From contig NC_134138.1 of NCBI RefSeq assembly GCF_033958435.1, forward strand, positions 186,345,298 to 186,409,297: a DNA stretch of 64,000 nucleotides. The letters run 5' to 3'. Below the pieces are notes generated by a model that worked only from the letters and a program-made list of their open reading frames with translations, had not been told where the DNA came from and made no database searches. The translations under genes were made by a program, and so were the position numbers. Positions 26,454 through 38,400 of this stretch are shown one piece after another. Source of the DNA: Carettochelys insculpta. Taxonomy: Eukaryota > Chordata > Testudines > Carettochelyidae. Every line of letters begins with the position of its first letter. Position 1 is the stretch's first letter.

Positions 26454-29400
26454 TGTGTGTGTGTGTGTGTGTATATATCAGGCAGTGTTACAGATGATAA
26501 AACAGTTGTTTGGATAATATAAAAAAGAGGGCTGTTCTCTGGGCAGCCTGTTTTTGATTCAAATTTATTCTGCCATTGTGGTTTTTTTCTAAGATGTTTT
26601 CTGCTGAATGTAATAGGTGAAAGGTAAATCTGCTGTCACTACTGACCAAGATGCCTGGTCAATGAAAACCTAACTCTTTTATGCTGCATCTCACCAACAA
26701 TCTTAGTGTATTTTAACAATGTTCCTGCATGGTTATTCTATGGCAAACAAAATGTTTGCGGTGCCTATATTTAATTTTCCACATTTGCTGGTGCCTCACC
26801 ATGATATTCCACTATCCCTTAGAGCACTGAAAAAGTACATACAAGATTTGAAAGCCTGAGCCGTACGTGATATCTGTCTATTATACCCGAACAACAATGT
26901 ATTGGATACAAAATGTATACAGCAGTTTGGAAAATATCTGCTGTTATTCACTGTAGCTGTCATAACAGTCTCTCAAATTTACACCACATACTTCATCCTA
27001 TTTATATACCTTAAAATCACTTCTTCCACTTCTGGGGTCCAACACAGAAGCCATCTAAGTGAACACAGAAGCAATATGCAAACATTTTGAACAGTAAGTG
27101 AAACATCCCTTTCCACAGGAAACATTAGAGGCACAGGGTTGTGAGTCCTCATTCCTCTCACTGGATACATAACATTAACTTGGCTGAAATTAATAGAGTT
27201 ACCCATGTAAGAGAGAAGACAATCAGGCCTAGGGTCTGTGTGCTTATCAAAAAGCCATGCACTTACCTGCTTGTCATTTTGTTGAAGTTTTTTTACGTCT
27301 GTTGAATATAGAAATGAAAAAGTGACACCAAAGTGTCTCCATCCCACTTGATGCAGCTATTATAAAATGGAGAAGTACTGACTAATAACATGGCTGTTTC
27401 ATGCTAAACATGACTTTTTTATGCGTGTGCATGTTAATTGGTAAATTATGTGATCTTTTCCCCTATTCTTTCATTTATAGGAAACCTGACACAGTGGCTC
27501 ACATGACTACACCCCAGCAAATGCACTCCAATGTCATGCAGACGCTCCAGTATCTAAACTCTCAGCTTCCTAACGGCAGCCACGTGATTTTAACAGGCTT
27601 AGTAGATGGCCGCTTTCTGTGGGATCAGTTACATAACAGATACCATCCTCTTGGTAAATATCGGACTTTTTTAAGCTTCCTAGTCATGAATCTTGAACTC
27701 TATTGATGTACCTTACAAAATAGCTTTAGGACTTGGTGAGCCCCTGAGGTCAGTGGTATTACACCCGAGTTGGATTTATCCCAGTTAGCCACAACTGCTG
27801 TCTGGCTGGCTTATCTTTATTTTTGTGGTGGTTGTAACTGGAGGTAAAAACAGAGTCATTTACATGAACATCTGTTTGTAGTCAAATTTTAAATGTTTAG
27901 ATAAAATCAGACCTAGATTTGAACAAATCCGTAGCTAAATTTTGCAAAACAAACCCCAACTGCGGAAACTGTGCAAAGGCAAAGTCATGTCAGCAAAAGT
28001 GGAACTGTGAAATCCCAAAGTCTGCAACATTAACAAAAAATGTGCTTGGGCTCTTTTGTACCACGGCATTGTAATAAGGCATTCAGGACAATTCCTGGCA
28101 GCCTCTCATTTCGGATCAGGTGGGGTTGCATCCAAGACTACTCTCAGCTCTTTGGGAACCATATTTTTGTTCTGTGTGCATAGCAGCTAGCACAGTAGGG
28201 TCCTGAGCCATGACTGGCAGTTGAACTGATTTAGAGTGGCATGCGGCCAGGGACTGCAGCCCCACCCCTTCTCCATGGGAGGGCATGGGAGTATGGGGCT
28301 GGGGCCAGAGCCCCCCCTCCATGGCATGGGGTTGGGGCCATGGCCAGAGCCCCTGCCAAGGGACCCCCCCACCAGAGAGCAGGGCTGAAGGCTGGAACCC
28401 CCCACCCAGTGTGGGCTAGAGTCCCTGCCACTGAAGCCCTGCTGTGTGGCCCCCCACTAGAGTGTGTGGCCCCAAGCCAGAGCCCGGGATACCCACTGGA
28501 GCATGGGGGCAGGGCTGGGGCCCCCGTCATGGGCCCCCCCCCCCACTGGAGCATGGGGCTGGGGTGGCTGGTGGAGTTCCCCCCACCCCCACCGTTCAGC
28601 CGGCAAACAGCAGGCATGAGATCCCAGGGTCACCCTGGGCTGATCTCTTCTGCCTGCTGCGCTAAAAGGTAAAGCTCTGCATCTTTACTTATGTATTTAT
28701 GTATTAATCAAGCAGTTGTAATTAGGACTATTAGTGACTTTAAAAAGTGTCACCATCACTCAGCCAGTGAAAAGATCATATTGTGGCACTCCACCATAGA
28801 AAGATTGCTGATCCCTGAGCTATGGTAATATTATGACCACTAATCATAATAATTAATGCTCACCCTATGTATTTCCTTAATACTGTGCTTAGCTAAGGAG
28901 GGTGGCATTGCCATGAAAGGCTGCTCATGTGTGAGCCAGCGGGAAGCTCCCTGTAATTCAGCATTCTTTGCACATGTGGATGAGTTGTGTTGCTTGGGGT
29001 GTGTGTTTGGGGGAGTTCACCCAAGAATGCCCTCAAATATACACATCCCCAAAGTTAATATGACATGTAACGATTTTGTACAAAGAGAAAGAGACCGCAA
29101 ACAAAACTTTTGGGGGGTATATTTGGAGGCATTCTTTGGAAAATCCCTCCAAAAGTACATCTCAAGAACATAACGTCTTCACTGCTTGTGCGAGGAACTG
29201 TGTATGTGCACAGTCACCCAAAAATCACATCTGAGACTGTTTGCACCAAAGGGTTAAGGCACGCATCCCTACCACTACATCTAAAGTCCTTAGCTCTGCA
29301 TGTAAGTGGAAGGCTGTTGTAATTGCTGCATCCAGTCAATAGAGGAAACAGTTGATCATACTACTAAACCTGCAGCTGATCGGGATACTCTATAGGTATT

Positions 29401-32400
29401 GGAGCTCTTTAAAGCTTCTGTGGTTTCCCTCTCCCTAGGTTCATCATGTTAGCTATTGGCACTGCCATTACAACCTAAGAAGGTTGCCCTATACAGCATG
29501 TGTTACTCTACCCCAGTGGTCCTCCATCTTTCCACTAGTGCAGACCCCCAATCACTCCCCCAAAACTGTTCACAGACCCGCCCCCATCACAGCCAATTCT
29601 AGCTGCTGTGTGCGCTTCATTAAATGAAAAAGGAAAACACAACATGGATTTTCAGGCAGCAAGTAATAATATTGGAAGATATTTAATTTAAAAATAATAA
29701 TTGATTGTAACTTGGCAATTTATTTAAAACTCGTTTTCTATGATCACTTTTATTGAGCTTTCATTTTTTTCATGGACCCTCCTGCAATACACTCATGAAC
29801 GCCAGGCTGGGACCGACTGCTCTAACCATTAAAAACAACTCATTTTCCTACCCCACCACAGAAAGAACTGTCTCCTTTTATGTTCCACTTTACTAGTGTC
29901 CTGCCACGCTTTCTTAAAGCGGGTACTTTTAAAAAAAGATTTAGTGCTCTTCCTTCAGGACAGAGATGCCTGTAACCCTTACCCCTTTACTAATGTGAAT
30001 GCATTGCTTTTCCAAGTACATATTGATCCCAACGGTGTTTCCTCATAGCAGAGAGCTAATTGTCAGATGTCAGATTAGCATTCTGATATTAGTTTAATTA
30101 GTGAGTGACAATCAGAGAAGTAAGCCAGCCAAAAAACCCTACAGCAAGCAGGGCTGTTGTGTGACACAATCAATTTCAGAGGAAGTCCTCCTCATGTCTA
30201 AGTTAATGTTTGAATTTATTCACCCACACAGATGTATATATTTCTTAATATGACAGGCAAATTCTCCCTACCTTTTAAAGATAACCTTTCTACAATGAAT
30301 GTGAAAATAGAGCACATACAGTCAGCTTCAATCTTCCTTCTGGATTTGAAATAGCTAAATTTGTTAGTAAAGGGAAAGAAGCATCAATGGATAAAGCACC
30401 AGTCATTCACCCTTGAGATTTGAACAGGCTATTATATGACTAAGCTTGCATGGAGGTTGATTTGCCCGTGGAAGGAGGGGGTGGCGTAGGTATGTGGGAG
30501 AAAGAAATCTGTTCCCGAACAACATGGGTGAGATATCTGGCTTTGCAGAAAGTTCATGCTGCTGCTGCTATCACCATAGCTAGGGCAAAATCCTGGGTCT
30601 TGCAGGATGTGAGTAATCTCCCTGACTTTACTGGAAATTGCTTGAATCCATAAGAGGGAAGATAAGTTTCTGCTCCCTTACAGATATGAGTAGGTCTACT
30701 GCAGGGGATTACTAATGCAAGTACAGTGAACAGGATTTAATATCTGTGCTACATACCTTCAGTTCCCCTTAGCCTACATGGGTTTAAAGACTTGGGCAAT
30801 GTCTATGTAACTGCTCACAGGCACACTCAAACCAAGGACCTCTGGATCTTAGTGTAGGCATCTCTACAGTTTGAGCTAAAAGCCAGTTATTCTCAGCTTA
30901 GGCTGTAGAAGACATGTATGCTTTCTCTGTGCCACTGTGCCACTACATGGGACAGTGAACCACTCATAGGTGTGTGGGTTGCATCTACGCTAGCCTGGAA
31001 GATCAACCTGCTCAGGGTCAATCTTCTGGGGTTCAGTTTTGCACATCTGGTAGGGAGGCACAAAATCAATCTCTCAGGGGTTCACAGTCAACCCCTGTAC
31101 TCCTTGCGAGATGTGAGGTGTAAGGGAGGTCAATGGGAGAAACTCAGTATGGATGGCCACGTACACCAAATGCAGATACATTGATTCTAGCTATGCAATT
31201 GCTATAGCTAGAACTGTGTATCTGCAGTCGACTCACTTTGCCTGGTGCAGACACAGGGTATGTCTACACTTGGGAATTAAGTTGAATTTATTAAAGTCAA
31301 TTTTATAAAGTTGAATTCAAGTGTCTGAAACTGTTCACAAAGTCGATTTAGTGTTTTCCCACCAGGTTGCCTAAGTTTGACTGTGGCAGCAGTGCATTGT
31401 GGGCAACTATCTCACAGTTACTGCAGACCTGTGGCATTTTGGGACTCTGTGCCAGTGTCTTGTGGGAAAAAAATTGCTACGAGTGATTCTGAGTTTCTGA
31501 TGTCATCCTCCCAGAATGCATTTCCCTCACGTCCCACTTCCCACTGAAAAGAAATATACAAGGGAATTTTCATGCCACTTTTATATTGACTGCCACCTGC
31601 CATTACAAAGAATAACATGGATCCCGATATGCTTCAATGTTTGGCACAGTGTTGTGTGATGACTCCCACAGTGCGGTGCAGCATATTCTGAATGTAACGC
31701 CCATGCACTACCAGTGCATTGATGCCAGGGGCACTAATGGCCATGAAGATCTGGAGAGCTGCACTGTGGAGTTGCTGGCAGCCCTGCACAGCGTGGAGCA
31801 CAGGCTCTAGACCCGCAAAACTAGCTCAGACTGACGGGATCACATTGTTCGCCAGTCATGGAGCAATCAGCAGTAGCTGTAAACTTCTGCATATCTAAGG
31901 CCACGTTCATGGAATTTTGTGAAATGCTGTCTCCTGCCCAGAAATGCAACAATACCAGAACGTGACCTGCTTTGACAGTTGAGAAGCATGTGGCGACTGC
32001 TCCATGGAAGTTCGCAGTGCTGGATGGCTACTGGTCAGTGGGAAATCAATTTTGAGTGGGCTAATCTGCAGTGAGAGATGTTGTCATCCAGGTAGCCAAG
32101 GCAATCAATAAGCTTCTCCTGCAAAAGACCATGACTCTGGGGAAAGCGCAGGACATAGCAGACAGATTTGCTTCCGTGGGTTTCCCTAACTGTGGGAGGC
32201 CATAGATGGAATGTACATCCACATCCTGGCACCAGACCACCAGGCCTCAGAGTACATTAAGGGCAAGGGTACTCCTCTACAATGCTGTAGGTGTTGGTGG
32301 ATCACAAAGATCATTTCACTAACAACAACATGGGGGTGGTTGGGAGGGGTGCAGGGTGCACGAATCTTTAGGAATTCTGGTCTATTTACAAGGCTACCGA

Positions 32401-35400
32401 GTGGAACTTTCTTCCAAGACCAGAAAGTTAATACTGGGGGCTTGGAAATGCCCATAGTGATTTTCGGTGACCCTGCTTATCCACTTGTTCCCTTTGTTCA
32501 CGAAGCCATACATCGACACCCTGGACTCCGGTAAGGAGCTCTCCAACTACAGGCTGAGCAGGTGCAGAAAGAATGGTAGAATATGCCTTCGGCCACTTAA
32601 ATACCATGTTCAGGTGCCTTCTGATGCACTTAGCCTTCAGTGAAGAAAACACTGCCCTTTTCATTGGGGCTTGCAGTATTCTTCATAACATTTGTGAGGT
32701 GAAGGTGGCGAATTTCATGACAGCATTGGTGGGAGAGGCAGAGATTCTGGCCAGGGACCATGACCTCCCCCTCTCATTCTGGATCCCCAATGAGAGGAGA
32801 GAAGTAGAATGTGTAGAGGAAGGAGGTGTCTGGGGGCATAGATTGTACAGGGGATGCAGAGCCCCAAGCAGGGGAGGGAACTCATTGTGTTGAATGAGGT
32901 CTAAAATGGTGGGGCCCGGAGTGGTTACAAAATTCAGGGCCCTTGCCAGTGGAGGATAATTAATGTGGTAAGGCTGGCATGTAATGGGGGTGCCTGGAGT
33001 AGCCAGGGATAAAGAGCCCTGGCCAGGAGAAGAGAATGAATGTGGTAAGGCTGGCATGTAATGGGTTGGACAGGGGATGCAGAGTTCATTGATTTTGCTT
33101 TTTCAAGCATTGCCTCCATTTTCTCCATCTGCCTTGTCATTACTGACAGGACTGAAGCATTCCTTTTTGCTTGTTTGTCCACTATGCCTCTCCTCCACTT
33201 TCTCAGCTCAACTTTTTCCTTTGCCACTTCAGAATAATTCTCCATCTTTTCTTGCCATGACTTCTTCTTCCTCCACATGTATGGCAACTGGGACTGTGGC
33301 CTCTGCTTCTGTTTGCAAGACAGCTTCCTGCGAAAGAAAAAATATATAGAAATATTAAGGGCCCTGTCAATAGCAACATTTTTATCTTTACCTGGAACAA
33401 TGAGCATACTGACAGAATGAATGGCTGTCTGTCTCTATGGATGAACATATTTCAACTGCAAGGCCATCCTGTGGATTCTTAAGGCTGAAGAATGCATGAT
33501 TCCAAGCAGAACGATTTAAGCTCTTCTGCAGCTGATGTTTACCTTGGTTACAATGGTAACCTATCCTCAGTTCACAGTAAAAAGTTTTGCCACATATCTG
33601 ATCAGCTTCCCTCAGGGGTCTGGGAGAGGGAGGTGGTGCCTTGTCTAAAAGCAGGCTGCTCCAGGAGCTAAACAATCATTAAAAGTCAATGCAGGTGTGC
33701 ACATGAACCATGAGAGGATCCAGTCACCTGCAGACCTGTGGCGGGAGGACTGCCGCTTGTTCAAATGGACATCATCCCCCAGGGAGAAGGGTGTGGCTGC
33801 AGCATAGGCTTCTTAATGCAACATCTGTATTTTAAAGCCGCACCATGATTTAAAAGCCAGCAAGGCTGCATGAGTTTTACCCTGCACTGGGCGGGTCATC
33901 GGCAAAAAATCATGAGCGACTCATGAAATTTCCCATTGTTCTAGGTTGCCAAACAAGACATCAGCCTCCTCAGAATAAGAAAAAGGGATAAGGAAAAATT
34001 GCTCGTTCTGTCTGGGAAAATGCTGGGAAATTTGCAAGAATGCTCAGTGGGGCCATTATTCCAGATTACTGGTGGTTTGACGTGGGAAGGTGTCATACCA
34101 CAGAAGCAGGAACAAGTCAGGTCTCTCCAAAAATCTCGTGAGAAGAATTCAAAGGTGCCTGTCTAAGAATATGCAAACAGGATCAGCACTCCATCCTCAG
34201 AAATATTAACAAGCTGCTCTATGGGAAACAGGCGTAGACCCTTGCCCACCATGACTACAACATACGTCAGTGGGAAAAAAGCACACTCACCAGAAGTGCC
34301 CTCTTCAGCATCCTTGTTTACCTCTGAAGCCTCCTCCTGAGATAAGGGGATGGGCTCCAAGTTGAGAAACAGCTCCTGGCTTGCAGGCTCTGCTTCTGCA
34401 CTCGACTGGACCCTGCTGTCATCCACCTCTGCCTCATTCAGCAAATCAGACCATGCTTCATGATCCTGCTGAGCAGCACTGTTTATTGAAGAGTCTATGT
34501 GTCTTCTGGGGGAAGAGGTTACATCTGTCCCCAGAATAACATGAAGCTCATCATACTATCGGCATTTCTGGAGAGGTGCCCCAGACTGACAATTTGCTTC
34601 TTTGAACTTTTGGTAGTTTTGCCTCAGTTCCTTGATTTGAAAACAGCACTGCTGAACATCCCTGGTGTACCCTTTCAGAATCATGCCTTGCAATATTTTG
34701 ACATAAATATTGGCATTTTTTTTTTGCTTGCTTTGAGCTGAAGGAAGATAGCTTCTTCCCCACCACTGCAGTGAGGTCCAAGATCTCACAATGGCTCCAT
34801 GCTGGGGCCCTTTTGCAATCCTGGGAACTCATAGCTATTAAGTGTGCTGCAGCAGTGTGCTCCAGAGGTCTGCTCTCTATGCTGGCCAGAGAGGAAGGGA
34901 AATTGAATCAAAATTCTCTGACTGATGACCACCCCTTCCTGTCACCTACTTCCTGTTCACCTGAGTGCAGAGGATTGAAGCGATAACCAGAAAGGACACA
35001 TTGAGGAGATTTGTGGGACAGTTTTAGAGGCTAATAAAATTGATTTTAATATCATTGCCATCTGCACTTGTATAGGTCAACATTGTAAAATCAACTTTTA
35101 GGAGTTACTCCCAGGGAATTTGGCTTTACAAAAGTTGATCTTAGAGTCCCTGAAAATCGACATATTGGCTACGTGTACACTAGCCAAAAACTTCGAAATT
35201 GCCAGGCAAATGACCATTTCGAAGTTTACTAATGAAGCGCTGAAATACATATTCATTGCCTCATTAGCATGTGGGTGGCCGCGGCACTTTGAAATTGGCG
35301 CAGCTCATCCAGACGGGGCTCCTATCTGCTCATGGGAATAAGGGGACTTCGAAGTAGCCGGGGTCCTTTCAAAAAGGAGCCCCGTCTGGACGAGCCGCAC

Positions 35401-38400
35401 AGCGGCGAGCTGCATCAATTTCGAAGTGCCATGGCCGCCCGCGTGCTAATGAGGCTCTGAATATGTATTTCAGCGCTTCATTAGTAAACTTTGAAATGGC
35501 CATTTGCATGGCCATTTTGAAGTTTTTGGCTAGTGTAGACACGGCCATTGAGTACTGTGATGTGAACTGATGGTTTATAAAATCAATCTCAGACCCTTAA
35601 ATTTGACTTACTCTCCTGGTGTAGACCCGGTCCTAGCCTCAGTAACCAGACACAGTAGTGGATTTCAAACAAGAAACAACATTGGACTTAAAATATGAAA
35701 AATTAAACTGTGTGTTTTACAGGTCAGCTAAATAAAGATGTCACATATGAACAATTGTATTCATTCCTAAGTTGTCTTCAGGTACGTTTCCCTCTTCTAT
35801 TGGTTACATTTCTCTTTTTCCCCTGTCTTATCTACCACTGAAACACTGTTTTGTTTAATCACACAGAGCAGTCCCTGCAATGGGTGGATGTCTTCAAATG
35901 AAACTCTCAGGAACCTGACCTCCGAAGTAAGTCTGAAGAAGGCAATTTAATCAGATCTTTGGTCACCACTTTGTAAAGTCAGAGGCTTTGGATAGTGCTC
36001 ATGATTTTCTTCAAGAAAGTCATATTGGTGGGGTCCCAAACGAAAGGTACCAGTGTTTTTATTTTCAGAGGGGTGGAGCAAAGCCCAGAAAATGCAGATC
36101 TGCATTTCAAACACCTCTAACGTTCAGGGCTGTTCAACTCTGGGATCTGTGCTTAAGTTACAGAAATCAGATGTGGGTTCTAGTTCTGATTATGCCCCAA
36201 ACCTATTCACGTGGGACATTATTTACCATTGTGTACAAACATATTCATAGGGCAACCCCTTATTCTTTAAGAAAGACCATTTCATAAAAAGAAAAAAGGG
36301 CTAAGCTGAATCCCTGTGAGTGAACAGGGCAAATAAGACTGAGACTACAAAACTCAATTGAATTTGAGTGGGAGCAGGATCAGGCCCTAAAGGTCCAGAT
36401 TATAAACTCACGCAGATCCCACTGGTTTAAGTGCCAGTCTGCCTGCACAAGGATTGCCTGAAACCAGCATTTGGCCCAAGGTACTTTGATTGGCAAGCCT
36501 ACACAATGCTGCCAATGCAAGTTTCTCTAGAAACCTATCCCTACGACTGGCAAATGAATCATCCCAAGGTCACAAAACGTTAGCTACTTACTTGCTATGG
36601 ATGTATAAATATATTTGAGGTTCTTTCCCCATGTCATGTAAAAGAATCAGCAGCTTCTCATGAACACCATTGCCCTGACTGGCAGCTGTGGATATATTTG
36701 TGATAATGTTTCTGGTAACTAGACGATAACTATAGCCCCAGGTTTACAGACTTTCATACATGCTTTGTGTGCTGTGAGCAGTAGTGATGACTGTAAGTCA
36801 ATGAAGTTAAGACTGCACATAAGTCTTTGTAAGACCAGAGCCCATGCTCCAGCCACATGACAATGGCCAATGTATAGGGAAGGAGAGAACTTTTCCTATA
36901 GAGTTTCAGCTTGTGGAGAATTGTGGAAGAAATGAAAAGAGCCTCCAAAATGAGGGTTCAAAGCCCAGATCTACATTTCACAGTTAGGTTGCAGCCAGGC
37001 AGGTTCTGTCAAGTTCACCATGTCAGTGTATGCGCTACATTCTTGCTTGCATCACGGAGTGCTGTACTACACTGACATCATAGCTTTGCTCCTGCCAGAG
37101 GCGTATGGCTTATGTCAGTGTAATTGGAGTGACGTGATGTCAATGTAGACATTGCTTCACTTACAGCACTTACAGCCAATGTCATTGCTCCAAAATAGTC
37201 AAGAAAGCCCAGAGTTCCACCTTGATAGAGCCTAGCTGCACCTTCCCAGCTTCCCACTTCCTGCTTAGGCAGCCGAGAAACCCAAGTGGCTGCCCCCTCC
37301 TTCCTAGTGGAGACCCCTGGCTCTCAGCCCCCCAACACACATTGCCCTCTGCAGTCAGTGGAAGCGTTCCTGGTGAGGCTGCACGCCATCGATAGAAGTG
37401 TACCGGGATATCAGCCACCACAGTAATTACTGCAATGGCACTCAGTCAAACTAACATAGGTCTCCTTAAGTTTCTAGTATAGACACACCTTACATAAGGA
37501 AAGAGTAACAGCAATTGTACTAAAAGATAGGGTTTCGGTAGAAGAACAAAATATATAGTGCTGAACACCTGAAAGTGATTTTAAGAAATTAGGACTTTGT
37601 GTTCTACAGTGTTGTGTTCCAAGTCCAGGAGCAATATTCTAAAAGCAAAAGGACTGAGGCACTACATGCATTCGTACAAATTTATGCTATAATGGAGGAC
37701 CTAAATTCAGTCCAGCTTTGTACTTTAGATGTATTGGAGTTAAATGGCAGTATTTGTTTTAAAGTGTCTTTTCCCATATTGGTTACAAAAGCTGAACCCA
37801 AATGAAGTTTTTCAGTGAAGGTAAAAATCTCATTGTTTCATTGTTGTTGTTGTTGTTGTTGTTTGTCTCAGAGAGCTTTACAGCTTTCCAATGTTCTGAA
37901 AGAAATATCAAGATTGGAGAGGTTTGCCAATTTTGATCTTTTCTACACGGATTTCCCACTGGATAAAAGTAAGTTGCTTTTGTACCAGTCAACAAACACT
38001 TAGACAAGAAATGGACAAACAGCTTGAGCGCGCTTCTTGTTTTGAATGCCGTGTAGTGAAAATAACAGTACATGCATTCAGACAACATGGGTCTAGTGAT
38101 AGGGTTGATGGTCATGTGAAGAGACTCTAGTTAATTCCTCATCCCAGTGCCACAGTCTCTGGAACAGACAGCACACACAGAGACTGAGTGGTCCCTGTGG
38201 CTCAAGAGGGGGCCCTGTTGCTGATGAAGAAGAGGCATTCCTAGGTTTCTAAACAATGCAGGTTCTTGAATGTGTATGATGGCAGGTTGTAAAGCATGGG
38301 GGCATTATGAAAGTCTCAGAGGAGCCCAAGCAGGGGTTATAATATTCAGCCTGCAACATTCTGAACAGCTAGAATTATACTTAGAATAAGTGGTGCTTTC

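Larger units (their letters stand above)
21035..27480 (+). other. AOAH intron d-e (6,446 bp)
   Basis: Phase 2 intron. It holds a CR1 tail (21266), a MIR-like SINE (21690), a CR1/SINE tail (22715), a MIR split by a MITE (24824-25215) and a GA/GT microsatellite (26427). No other gene is visible. Confidence 0.8.
31256..35633 (+). mobile_element. PIF/Harbinger DNA transposon, decayed, two-gene
   Basis: The element begins GGGTATGTCTACACTTGGG and ends in the inverse sense with GGTGTAGACCCGGTCC, giving imperfect terminal inverted repeats. Between them are a DDE transposase pseudogene on + and a Myb/SANT-like DNA-binding protein pseudogene on -, the standard gene pair of vertebrate Harbingers. About 4.4 kb in all, of which 380 bp is a nested MITE. 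The target duplication is not clear, partly because another MITE abuts the left end. Both genes carry stops or frameshifts, so it is inactive. Confidence 0.88.
27654..35722 (+). other. AOAH intron e-f (8,069 bp), transposon-filled
   Basis: Phase 1 intron. More than half is a Harbinger transposon plus its abutting and nested MITEs (30976-35633). It also contains a GC-rich repeat element (28205-28825) and a hAT-like element (29514). The rest is AT-rich with no recognised function. Confidence 0.85.

Noticed and set aside
28231..28672. Proline/glycine-rich frames of 128-143 codons on both strands
   Set aside because: Product of a GC-rich degenerate minisatellite; both strands are equally open and there is no domain.
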